Below are positions 9,419 to 19,738 of a stretch of DNA of 64,000 nt, piece after piece. A program made the position numbers and the translations under genes. The notes under the pieces were generated by a model, which was given only the letters and a program-made list of their open reading frames with translations, had not been told where the DNA came from and searched no databases. This DNA is from Eretmocerus hayati. Its lineage: Eukaryota > Arthropoda > Insecta > Hymenoptera > Aphelinidae. The stretch's first letter is position 1. Every line of letters begins with the position of its first letter. Location of the stretch: positions 73,553,186 to 73,617,185 of the forward strand of contig CM056743.1 of the NCBI GenBank assembly GCA_029851415.1. Reading direction: 5' to 3'.

Positions 9419-9737
9419 GTTCTCGAACTGTGTTTTGATGGACCAGATCGACAAGATCTCTAAAATCACTGTACGATCCATATTTTTTCTTCAAAACATC
9501 ACAAACGATAGGCACAATACACTCTCTACCTAATACACCTTTTTTGTAGAGATTATTGATGGAGCGATAACTTATATGCATGAGCAAAAAGCGTAACTTC
9601 CGCCGCAACACTTCAATCGATAAACTTCTCAAGTCACTTTGCCATCGAGGACTGCACATTGATCTGATGTGTGACTCGTGGGTTTGAGCATAATTGAATA
9701 CGCATTTGATCGTGTTAATCAACGTGGCTTTCTCCAT
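9419..9737 (-). CDS. Polymerase gene exon 1: novel N-terminal helical domain
   Basis: Starts at the ATG 9735-9737 (MEKATLINTIKCVFNY) and ends at a perfect donor (GAGAAC|GTAAGTTG, intron starting at 9418). The 106 residues are Leu/Arg-rich and probably all-helical (SIEVLRRKLRFLLMHISYR, KGVLGRECIVPIVCDVLKKK, FRDLVDLVHQNTV). I do not recognise the fold. Intron 1 is 85 bp (9334-9418). A good core promoter lies 50 bp upstream of the ATG. It may instead be an independent small gene with alternative termination; the same frame stays open to a stop at 9306 if intron 1 is retained. Confidence 0.55.
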
Positions 9738-9784
9738 TTTGGCACTGAGGTACGCGAACTGTGATGTCTGAATACACAATAGCG

Positions 9785-9822
9785 ACTGACCATGGTTGCT
9801 GAGGGTATTGTGGTATTTTATA
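9785..9822 (-). promoter_or_regulatory. Core promoter of the Polinton polymerase gene
   Basis: On the minus strand TATAAAAT (9822 to 9815) is followed 35 bp later by an arthropod initiator TCAGT (9789-9785, predicted start A at 9787). The first ATG of exon 1 lies 50 bp downstream. The layout matches the Gypsy LTR promoter in this window (34 bp TATA-to-Inr spacing). Confidence 0.6.
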
Positions 9823-10664
9823 GCAATATTTTCGCTGAGTAAATATTTCTATACCAGGCTATATATCACATGATATTCGTTCATTTGCGAGACTTTCCGA
9901 TCAGACAGTATCATATACCCGACAATGCGTCTAAGCTAAGTCTCGTGTTACTGATGAGCAAAAAGTTTCCAGACGTCAATTCCATGGATCATGTGGGCAA
10001 ATTATTGCTGAGGTCATACATTGATCAAAATGTTTCTGGTGTGTGAAAGTGGACAAAATGCCAAAATCAAGAACGCACACTTGACTCTAGTATCGTGTGA
10101 CAAGCTAAGCCGTTTGTACCGTTTTATGGTGGAGCTCACGTTTCTGTTCAGCAAAATCGTCAAACCTCACTTCTCGTAATTACGTACCAATTGCATGCCT
10201 TACTAAAAATGATATTATCAAAATCAATACTCAGCGATTTTTGTTCAATCATCGTCTAGAAGTGTGTGAAAATTCAGAAATATTCAAGATCTTTCGGTTA
10301 TATTATCCTCAGCCGCATACCATTCAGTCTGAACCACTTCCTTTCTCGAATAGGATCAGCGGTATTTTCATTATCAGATCTCTGCCAAAAAACTCGAGTG
10401 TCAAGCTGTATGCTGACCATATAACCAAGTTTCATGTAGCACGTCAGCTCATGAAAAGCTGCAGCGCGTGAGTTCATGGAAAAAAGGTGTATTATGTTTA
10501 CAACGTATTGAGGCTTAGAGGTGGATAATGCAGCATCAGTAGAAAGATGATGTCTCTAGTCCGAACCTGCTACCCATCTCCGATTTTTCCCACACGAATG
10601 AAAAACGTGGTTGAGGTGGTTGTCAAGTAGATGTACTGATTATCACAGTCGTCACTCATCAGTC
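9823..10664. other. Intergenic, nothing recognised
   Basis: AT-rich sequence between two divergently oriented genes. No ORF with recognisable motifs, no repeat structure and no RNA gene was seen. Confidence 0.4.
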
Positions 10665-11441
10665 ATGATGAACAGTTCAACATCATCACTTGACTTTTGT
10701 GACCGGGAAACCATGATTCTCGTGCGGGCTCGAGTGCATAATAATATGCACGCCGGACCTTCTTCTTCGCCTGATATCTACGATCAGTCGACTATTTCAC
10801 CCTCAAGTGAAGTGGAAGTTATTGGAATGGATGACTGTGAAGTGCCTGTGCATGTGGTGAGGTTTATAGAGCCACTATTCGACAGCCCGAAATCGCCGTC
10901 TCTTGATGAGGATTTACCCCCAGAAGAAGAAGTATCAGTGGAATTGGAAAATCATGAGCCACAGCCGAAACCATCTTTGATACCTTTTAGAGCTGTGTCA
11001 TTAGACGAGTATGAACAGATCTGCAAGCCGGAGTTGCCGGCCGGTAAGAGAAATAATAAGAAAAGTAATAAGAAAAGAGGCAGACCCCTAACAAGAAGAA
11101 GATCAACTCCGAGAAAGGCGAATAATGCATCCAAACCCAAGCGTAGTCGTCTTGAAGATAATTCACCACAGATTGGTGATTTTTCCGATGATCCCGAAAT
11201 CAAGAATCTAGAAAAAAAGATTGAACAGCTGCATGAACTTGGTAGAAAGTATAAGCTGCAAATTTTAAGAGTATTGAAAAAATTATATTCGATGAGGTGG
11301 CCCTTGTCAATATAAAAATCGAGTCACGGAAACGGAGTCTGAAAGCTGCAATACCGAAATCAACACAAAACGAGTGTCCACGCTGCGGCATATTGGTTGA
11401 TAACTCAAAACGTTCTGGTCTACGATGCAGATTTTGCTTGT
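10665..11441 (+). pseudogene. AT-hook / zinc-ribbon protein, one frameshift
   Basis: The first in-frame ATGs are at 10665 and 10668 (MMNSSTSSLDF). The acidic N-terminal half (SPSSEVEVIGMDDCEVPVH, DEDLPPEEEVSVELE) is followed by a very basic stretch with an AT-hook core KKRGRPLTRRR, then a short coiled coil (IKNLEKKIEQLHELGRKY). The frame stops at 11313. One frame over, from about 11,275 to 11,432, coding-like sequence continues (FDEVALVNIKIESRKRSLK) into a zinc ribbon CPRC-X13-CRFC and a stop. The switch occurs at an A6 run near 11,275, so it may be a 1-bp deletion or a slippage site. It resembles a small DNA-binding or regulatory protein. Linkage to the neighbouring Polinton is possible but unproven; it is on the opposite strand. 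Confidence 0.5.
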
Positions 11442-12170
11442 GAGTAATAACTTTTTCGTACATCAACGGGAGGGTACCTTCAGTACACGTCAGCTAAGGA
11501 TATTAATTTTCCAGATCCACAACCGACAACATAAGGAATATTATAGAAACGATGCATTTATAACACGGAAGATTACCGTAAGAAGGAGACAAAACATTCA
11601 TGTCTTGCATGTTCATTTGCTCTAGTGTGAAACTCGAATTAGAGATAAAACATTTTCCGAGTCACAATTTTCATGTTCATGAACGCAAGAATAAAAAAAT
11701 GATACTCCATAATTAGACTGTTTCCTTCTCGGTTGCAACAGAATGCCCTCTAGAATTTACAATTTATCGTGTATAATGTACTGCTCTCATGTAACAGAGA
11801 AAACCGAAAGGCTGAGACGAAAGATATTTGCATGTGCGCGAATACTATTAGAGAGTTCAAATGACTTCAGGAGTGAGAATCATATAATAGTCGAGAGGCA
11901 ATACTTCTGCCCGTCGCGAGATCCACCACACGCTTTCGTTTTTTGTTTGTACAATCACACGAGAATCCAAAAAAAGTTTATATCATTCCTTAACCCAAAC
12001 AGCAGATTGAATTTCGAAGCAAAATCACCGTCCAGCAGCTATTTTTTTTCAGTCACAGCATTTGAGAGAGCATTTAGAAATAGTGTACCATTGATGCCGT
12101 GAGAGAGCGAGCAGCCTGCAGCAAGGCACCGAGGTACGTAAAGATGGGCAACTCACACAGTTGCTCGCCC
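11442..12170. other. Intergenic, nothing recognised
   Basis: AT-rich sequence without recognisable genes or internal repeats. Confidence 0.4.
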
Positions 12171-12630
12171 CTCCCACGATCAACTTAGCGTAAGAATCAT
12201 GTAATTATATGGAGGGAGTCATTCTGGGAGTTGCGCGGTCTACTATGAATGCGCATCAGTCAACGACGCAATACTCCCGTATAAGCGGCTCAGTGAGACA
12301 AGCGGAGCAACTGCTCGGGGAGGGGTAATGCTTTGTACACGGAGTAGTGGCGATAGCTCCACTCGACTTAGCTAGCAGCCAGGTAGGTGGGGGCCCTTCC
12401 CACGATCAACTTAGCGTAAAAATCATGGAATTATATGGAGGGAGTCATTCTGGGTGTTGCGCGGTCTACTATGAATGCGCATCAGTCAACAGCGCAATAC
12501 TCCCGTATAAGCGGCTCAGTGAGACAAGAGAAGCAACTGCTCGGGGAGGGGAGGGGGGAGGGGGTAATGCTTTGTACACGGAGTAGTGGCGATAGCTCCA
12601 CTCGACTTAGCTAGCAGCCAGGTAGGTGGG
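12171..12630. repeat. Tandem duplication, two copies of about 226 bp
   Basis: The unit beginning CCCACGATCAACTTAGCGTA and ending near GCTAGCAGCCAGGTAGGTGG occurs at about 12,171-12,396 and again at 12,397-12,630. There are only a few substitutions and a small G-rich expansion (GGGGAGGGGAGGGGGGAGG) in the second copy. No coding potential is seen. Confidence 0.9.
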
Positions 12631-13797
12631 GTGGGGTTTGTTTACATTTCGCCAAAGCGCTACTGATACTACTTTGGAGTCATGTCGTTTCTGATCTTAA
12701 TTCCGACGTTTGTCGCTTGGCTCGACTTTGTTAACTTCTGAGTGCCTGCGTAACCTAGATAGATCCTGTGATTCTCGAATTCTCTGTTCCATCCCCTAAG
12801 TTTCATCGTCGCGTGCTTCGCGACCTGCATTGGGTGTTACGAATTTATCCGCGGATGCGCGGATCAAATCATTGGATGAATCGGCGGATGATATCAAGCG
12901 CTTGACCCCCGAAATGTGAGAATTCTGCGGTACTCACGCGATGATTCTGCGGCTATCTGCTATGGTTGCGAACTCCCGAGAGTCTCTGAATAACTTCCGT
13001 CTGATTCTGAGGCTGTCGATGCCTGGGGATTCTTCAGTAAGTCCATCGTGTAAGTCCTCGATCCCCGCAGACGAGAAGTTTCAATCGAGAGATGTGATTC
13101 TATCGTCTTTTCGAGCTCATCATCGAGCTATGCCGATGGATACACCAAGGCTTGAATCAAATAATTCTCAAGCTCGTTACTCGGGCCGGAAAGGTCGTAT
13201 AGGCGACTTTGAGAAGGGGAATATAAAGGTCTTGAAAAAAGCTACAAGATTTCGTTAGAATTTTCACGACCGGATCATGCCTGCCAAAATTACGGGTGTC
13301 TAACTGAGGAGAATTTGAATTGTTTTTCCGTCGTCACTTATGACCCTATAAGAAGCATGGAAAGAATATCCCAAAAACATGAATCGATAGATTTTTTTCT
13401 GACCTTTAATTTTCTTCCTTTCGAAATTTCTCTATAACGAAGTGGACCAGAGTAATTGCTCATTCACTGGGGCTATCCATGGTCCATTAATCTTGGCGAG
13501 TACTGTACGTTTGAGACATTCCGCGTTCTGTAGGAAGAAATGTTATACTAGTTCCTTAATTTCCCTCAATATACTAGCTTCTTTTGTGATGAAAGTAACA
13601 TTTTATCACAGTTCCCAATCAATTATTCGATTCAGTAACTCGGGGAATTTTGAAAACAGTTGTCTATGTTTTACTTGTGACCGCTGCAAGGATTACAAAT
13701 CACCCTCAAGCCATAACTATTCCTAAATAATTGGAGATTTGCTATTTAAACATTTTTAAGTAAAAGGATATGAATTTCTGGATACTCGTAATTCATT
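12631..13797. other. Intergenic, nothing recognised
   Basis: Flank of the BEL/Pao insertion. Short open frames here have no recognisable motifs. Confidence 0.4.
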
Positions 13798-13802
13798 ACC
13801 AT

Positions 13803-14061
13803 TGTTAATAATGCCACCTTATAGCTGCGACCTTATGCAGCATAAGACCAAAAGCAGAGCGCTGGTGTCGCCCCTCGTGACAACGAATGTGCGAAGCCAC
13901 GACGTGCGCGAGCGGGACTTAGTTCGGAGCGAGCGTGCACCGCGAGCACTTCTACTTTGTACATAGTTGTGATGAGTAAAGTGCGTGATTTAAATGTTTT
14001 GGAATAATAATTGGAGTCGTCTTGCCTTTGATTTACTCCCCAACCTGTCCCAGTGTTAACA
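13803..14061 (+). repeat. BEL/Pao 5' LTR
   Basis: 259 bp. It differs from the 3' LTR at two sites; one converts the AATAAA poly(A) signal of the 3' LTR (19647-19652) into AGTAAA here (near 13,976). Confidence 0.97.
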
Positions 14062-14063
14062 TC

Positions 14064-14079
14064 TGGCGACCGTGACAGG
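14064..14079 (+). other. Primer binding site (tRNA-Arg-like)
   Basis: TGGCGACCGTGACAGG lies 2 bp after the 5' LTR. It is complementary to a tRNA 3' end of the form CCTGTCACGGTCGCCA, which fits an arginine tRNA from memory; the exact isoacceptor should be checked. Confidence 0.75.
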
Positions 14080-14094
14080 ACGGTTTGGGAGTAA

Positions 14095-15450
14095 TTGACG
14101 ATTTCCAAACGCACGCTCGTGGCCCTAACCTCGAAAATAGATGCCGCAAAGAAAACGCGTAAAGTGCAACGGAGTGCTTTCACTGTTTGTTTGAAGCGAT
14201 TTCAAGAAAAGTGCGGCAATGTGAATGCTACGCCGACTGAACGTCACGTAGCATTGCAACTTCTAGAATCCAGAACGTCCGAGTTGGACCATGCCCAAGT
14301 CGTTTTGATTGAACTATTGATGCAGGATGACAGCGTTAAAGAAGAAGCAATCGAGGCCGAAATGGAGACGCACGAGAACTACAGAATGCAATATTTGACG
14401 GCTCGACTGGATTATACCGGCATCGCTAGTGGTAATGAAAGCGGAGCGGCAGCGAGCGCGGTTCATCTGGTCGTAACTCAGTCTTCTGAAAAACCATTCA
14501 AACGTCCAACGTTAGAAATTCCCAAGTTTGATGGGCACGTGGGAAAATGGCTGCAGTTCTGGTCCCATTTCCAAAAGATTGACAGTGATGATGCCATAAA
14601 AAAGGGAGACAAACTAACGTACTTGAAGCACGCTATGGAGAAAGGCTCACGCGCAGAGACTGTTTTGGAAGGTTATCCGTCGACGGCGGCCAACTACACC
14701 ACTGCTTTGACGGCGTTGAAGAACAGATTCGGACGCGATGAAATTCTGATTGAGTACTACACTCGAGAATTGCTGTCGCTCGTATTACAGAATGAACGAG
14801 GACAACAATCTGAGTGTCGCAAAAACTTACGATAAGGTCTCGGCACATGTGCGGGCGTTGGAGACGTTGGGAGTCGAAACGAAAGAGTGCGCGACGATGT
14901 TATACCCGCTCGTGGAGTCATCCTTGTCCGAGGAGATTCTCCGAACTTGGCAACGTTCTTCAGCAAGCAGCGAGGCGACCGCAGCCGCCGCCGGGCAGCA
15001 GACGGACGATCGTCTCACGAAGCTGCTCAAATTTTTGGAAACCGAAGTTGAAAACGAAGAAAGGATCAGTCTCGCAGTCAACGGCTTCTCTGTGCAAACA
15101 ACGGCAGCGGCGACGGAGCGAAGAGATAACAAGAAAGAGAATCGCGCAAAGTCAACGTCTTCAGTGGAAACCGCATCGGCCAGCGCATTATTTTCTGGAG
15201 AAAAGAAACGGAATAAGTGGATATTTTGTAATGATCTGCATGAAAACGCGGTGTGTGAGAGTGCGAAACGGTTAGCTTACGACGATAGATTTAAAATCAT
15301 TAAAGAAAACGGCTGTTGTTTCAAATGCGTCAAGCGCGGGCATCGCTCGGAAAAATGCCATGTAAAATTGACTTGTGCGTGGTGTGGAAAACGCCATTCA
15401 ATTCTTGTTGGTAAAACCCTCGGTAAACCGCCGACGGATGTTCTACCCGC
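14095..15450 (+). pseudogene. BEL/Pao Gag
   Basis: Capsid and nucleocapsid region. The frame from 14095 opens at TTG straight after a TAA, so the expected ATG appears lost. The DUF1759-like core is visible (KRPTLEIPKFDGHVGKWLQF, FWSHFQKI, LKNRFGRDEILIEYY). A one-base frameshift near 14,830 moves coding into the frame open at 14750 (ALETLGVETKECA, LEEEILRTW-like segment). Downstream lies a CCHC knuckle CCFKCVKRGHRSEKCH plus a second pair CAWCGKRH, typical of BEL nucleocapsids. The protein assembles the retrotransposon particle and binds its RNA. Confidence 0.85.
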
Positions 15451-15479
15451 GAAGAAGCCTCCGAGCAAAGATGTTGTCG

Positions 15480-15997
15480 AGCAGAGTATGGAGAATCTGT
15501 GTAGTTTCCCGGATGTTTATCTACAAACTCTTCGAGTTATAGCGTACTTAGACACACGTGAGCGAGCTGTGAGAGTCATCCTCGACGGCGGATGCACGAG
15601 ATCGTACATAAAAGCCGATATTGCCAAATTCTTAGGTTATGAGTCCGTCGGTATCCGGAAGACGGTGCACAATCTTTTCGGTGGCGTAACTACGGAGAAC
15701 CGAGAGCACGAGGTTTATGTTGTTCGTTTGCGTGATTGTGAAGGCACATTCGCGTTTAATTTCCAAGCAATGGAGCAGCCTATAATTTGCGGAAGCGTTC
15801 CGAGTATACAGAATGTTGGATGGTACAAAAATCTGATTGAGAAACAAATACTTTTTAGTGACATTGAATTCAATCGCGGCAAAGTAGATGATCCTATTGA
15901 CATACTCATTGGCGCCGACATTTTAGGAAAACTTTTGACCGGTGAGAAACATGATTTGCCAAACGGATTGACCGCATTGTGCACAAAACTCGGCTGA
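15480..15997 (+). pseudogene. BEL/Pao aspartic protease region
   Basis: In frame after the nucleocapsid. The retropepsin-like motif is VRVILDGGCTRSYI, with D-G-G in place of the usual D-S/T-G, followed by IGADILGKLLTG, which matches the second conserved BEL protease element. The frame ends at TGA 15995-15997 in the context TKLG*VLFGKAP. Family members usually carry Trp at this point, so a TGG-to-TGA change is likely. The segment would normally continue into reverse transcriptase as one polyprotein. Confidence 0.8.
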
Positions 15998-18900
15998 GTT
16001 CTTTTCGGAAAAGCGCCGCCTTCCAACCACGTCGACAGTACTGATCGAGTTTTTTCTATGTTTGTATCGGAAGCAAAAATATCAGGCCTCTGGAGTTTAG
16101 ATGTCCTCGGTATCAAAGATCCGGCCGAAAAAGTGAGTAAAGAGCTTCGAGAAGAATCAGTAAAGGGAAACTTTTTGAAAACCGTCAAATTTGTCAATGA
16201 TCGTTATTCTGTAGATTTGCCATGGGCAGATGATCATGCGCCTGTACCGAGTAATTTTGAAATAGCTAAGAAACGATTAGAAAGTACTGTACAGAAGTTG
16301 CGAAATCTTGGTAAGCTTGATGATTATTATAGAGTTTTCGATGAATGGAAAATCGAGGGAGTTATTGAAATAGTGCCACAATCTGAGCTGACTTCCTCTG
16401 CGCACTATCTCCCTCATCGAGCGGTGATAAAAACTGAAGGCACGACGAAAATCAGACCGGTATTTGATGCTTCGTCACACGAAAAGGGTTTCCCGGCACT
16501 CAACGACTGTCTGGAAAAGGGCCCGAATCTGATCGAGTTGATACCCGATTCGTTGCTACGATTCCGAGAGCACGAAATAGCTGTGTTGGCTGATATAAAG
16601 AAAGCTTTTCTACAAATCGAAGAGAAACCCGGCAAATCGCGATTACTTGCGTTTTCTCTCGTACCAGGATGGAGGTTTAATTGTGGTGAGGCATCGTCGC
16701 CTAGTTTTCGGTCTCAACTGTAGCCCTTTTCTTCTAGGAGCTGTGTTAGAGTATCATTTCAAACGTACTATAGAATTTTTGAGAGAAAATCATTATGAAG
16801 ATTGGTATATAAGACTTGTGGAGAAGCTTGCTCGATCATTTTACATAGATAATTGCGTTACGAGCGTGGAATCAGACAGTGAATTGAAAAGTTTTATGGC
16901 TATAGCCAAAGAGATTTCAAACTTTGGCGGTTTTGACTTGAGAGGGTGGGAGTTCACCCACGATGGCGCGGAGAAGGAAATTACGTCGGTGCTTGGACTT
17001 CTTTACAACAAAGCTCGAGACACTCTCTCCGTCAACGTCTCCGCGATCTCTCAAGAGCCAGTCAGATCGATCAGTAAACGCGTGATTTTATCCTTGGCTC
17101 ATAAAGTGTTCGATCCGATAGGTTTCACAGCACCTGTCATGTTGATACTAAAACTGTTGCTCAAGAGATTATGTAAAGTTAGTGCGGATTGGGATACACC
17201 GATGGCTGATGATATCCGCGAAGAATTTTCTACTTGGTTTCAACAATTAGCTTCTCTCGGCAAAATAGAGATCCCGAGGAAATTTGGCACAGGAGACTTC
17301 ACCCTTCATACCTTTTGTGATGCAAGTAGCCAAGCGTATGCTGCAGTAACGTTCTTGCGCGTTGAGAGGGCAGGGAAGGTCGATATTAAGTTACTTGCAG
17401 CGAAATCGAGGGTTGCTCCGGATAAAACTTCCATCCCGCGCTTAGAACTACTTGCGGCATCGATCGGAAGTCGTCAAGCTCATGGCATTATAGGATCCTT
17501 GAGTTTCCAAAAGGTACCTAGCTTTTATTGGTCAGATTCAACCACCACTTTAACGTGGATCAACAGAGATGTACAATGGTCCAGATTTGTATGGAACCGG
17601 GTACAAGAAATAAAACGATTAACAAATTCAGGAACGTGGCGGTTTGTACCGGGCGAGAAAAACCCCGCGGATCTACCATCACGTGGCTGCCAAGCAAGTT
17701 ATTTGCTCACTTCGCTCTGGTGGGAGGGGCCGGCATGGTTGCGGGCTGATCCGGTTGAGTGGCCAAGGAACGTTGTCGAACCAAATGAGGCAGAGATTTG
17801 TGTCGAAATGGAGAAGTCAGCTCAGATGTGTATGCTGGATGTAGATACAGGTCTAGACATTGTGAATCAATTCTCCTCTTACACAAAATTGATCAGATTT
17901 TTTGCAATTTTTTTAAGGTTTAAGGACTTCAAATTGAATAAAATCCCGCCGTGTTATGGTAAGAGATTAACATACAAAGAATTGTATGAGGTTGAAATGA
18001 AATTCTTGAAAAATCTACAGGAAAAAATGTTTTTACCTGACAAATTAATTAGAATCAAGACAAAGCTCTCTGAGAGAGTTGATAGTTTCGCATTTAAATT
18101 CCCCATTGTGCTCGATTCGAAGAGTAGAATAATTGAGCTTCTCATCAGAGAAACGCAAGAAAGGATGTGCCATGCTGGTGAACAAACAGTGATGTGTCAT
18201 TTAAGAGAAATGTTTTGGATCATAGGTGTAAGAAAAGCTGTAAGATTAGTTATTGCCAAGTGCGTTATTTGTAAAAAACAGAATGCAAAACACCTGCAAG
18301 CACTCCCAGCCTCTGTACCCACCCATCGAGTATCAGATACTGCTGTCTTTCAAGTTCTGGGAGTAGATTTTGCTGGTCCTATAATATTACGCGGGAATGA
18401 AAAGGTGTGGATTTGCTTGTTCACGTGTGCTGTATACCGAGCTATCCACTTGGAATTAGCAACATCTCTGTCAACCATCAAATTTCTTGATTGTTTCCGT
18501 CGTTTTGTAGGACGTAGGGGTAGACCCTCAATTGTCTATTGCGATAATGGGCTAAATTTCGTCGGAGCAGATAATGCACTCGCAAAGTTGGACTGGGATG
18601 CTATTTCCAAGGATAGCTCGGCACAAAGGATAGAATGGCGCTTCAACCCCCCTTCCGCTCCATGGTGGGGAGGCTGGTGGGAGCGCTTGATAGGAATGTT
18701 GAAAGCCTTGTTGAGAAAATTTCTTGGAAAAGCATCAGTGACTTATGAGGAAATGCTCACTGTGCTGTGTGATTGCGAGAATGTTTTGAATTCGAGACCC
18801 CTCACCTATCTCTCAGAGGATCCCAACAATTTGCAAGCTCTTACTCCCGCAATGTTTTTGCACGACCGGAAAGAAACAGATACCCCCGATTTTGACCATG

Positions 18901-19400
18901 TAAATAGACGCGTTCTTGAATCTAGAGTGAAATATCAGCAAGAAAAAATGGAGCACCTCCGCGCTAGGTTTAGAAAAGAGTATCTTGGCATGTTGATTAT
19001 GGCAAAAAATCCTACCGAAAAAAGAAAAGTGAAAATCGGCGATGTTGTACTGATAGGAGACGATGATTGTAAAAGAATTAATTGGCCGCTAGCGCGAATC
19101 GAAAGTTTTATCGTGGGTCGAGATGGTGTCCCGCGAGTCGCCATCCTGAAAACGGCTAACGGGCGCCTTAAGCGCCCGATTCAGAGAATCTACCCTCTAG
19201 AAGTAGACGACTCAGATTTAGATTTACGTGTAAATGTGATGCATGAAAATTGTGATGAACCAACTGAAAAAGAAAATCGGCTTGAGCCAAGCGTGAATAG
19301 ATCTTCAGTGATTGAGGGTGACGTGGAAAAACCCCATGAAAACGTCAAGGTCACGCGTAGTGGACGTGCTGTGAAGGAACCATGTGTAATGAATCTGTAA
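15998..19400 (+). pseudogene. BEL/Pao Pol: reverse transcriptase, RNase H, integrase
   Basis: RT begins in the same frame as the protease (SEAKISGLWSLDVLGI, KTEGTTKIRPVFDASS). It shifts frame near 16,680 and continues in the 917-residue frame to 19400. Motifs in order: VFGLNCSPFLLGAVLE, catalytic SFYIDNCVTS, DUF1758/RNase H-like FCDASSQAYAAV and WSDSTTTLTWI, zinc-binding CVICKKQNAK, integrase core VLGVDFAGPI, YCDNGLNFVGA and PPSAPWWGGWWERLIG (D, D, E). A DUF5641-like tail precedes the stop. No envelope gene is present. The domain order RT-RH-IN and the WWGGWWERLIG signature make the BEL/Pao assignment firm. Confidence 0.95.
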
Positions 19401-19462
19401 GAGACCAAATGATTGTCAAAATGTATGTGTCTTGAGCCTTCTGATACGTGCTCGAAAGGCTC

Positions 19463-19474
19463 AAGGTGGGAGGA
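19463..19474 (+). other. Polypurine tract
   Basis: AAGGTGGGAGGA directly abuts the 3' LTR (TGTTAATA at 19475), the expected plus-strand primer site. Confidence 0.85.
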
Positions 19475-19733
19475 TGTTAATAATGCCACCTTATAGCTGC
19501 GACCTTATGCAGCATAAGACCAAAAGCAGAGCGCTGGTGTCGCCCCTCGTGACGACGAATGTGCGAAGCCACGACGTGCGCGAGCGGGACTTAGTTCGGA
19601 GCGAGCGTGCACCGCGAGCACTTCTACTTTGTACATAGTTGTGATGAATAAAGTGCGTGATTTAAATGTTTTGGAATAATAATTGGAGTCGTCTTGCCTT
19701 TGATTTACTCCCCAACCTGTCCCAGTGTTAACA
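19475..19733 (+). repeat. BEL/Pao 3' LTR
   Basis: 259 bp, carrying an intact AATAAA at 19647-19652. Followed by the target duplication ACCAT. Confidence 0.97.
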
Positions 19734-19738
19734 ACCAT

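Larger units (their letters stand above)
13803..19733 (+). mobile_element. Complete BEL/Pao LTR retrotransposon
   Basis: A 5.9-kb element with 259-bp LTRs (13803-14061 and 19475-19733) that differ at only two positions. Ends are TGTTAA...TTAACA. A perfect 5-bp target duplication ACCAT flanks it (13798-13802 and 19734-19738). Primer site, polypurine tract, gag, protease, RT, RNase H and integrase are all present in BEL order. The near-identical LTRs indicate recent insertion. The coding region nevertheless holds a lost start codon, frameshifts near 14,830 and 16,680 and a TGA at 15,995. It was therefore probably mobilised by another copy, or decayed very quickly. Confidence 0.97.

Noticed and set aside
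9935..9995. Second hammerhead candidate (CTGATGAG near 9953)
   Set aside because: No GAAA box or complementary helix follows at the required distance. The same applies to CTGATGAG words near 3048 and 39,311.
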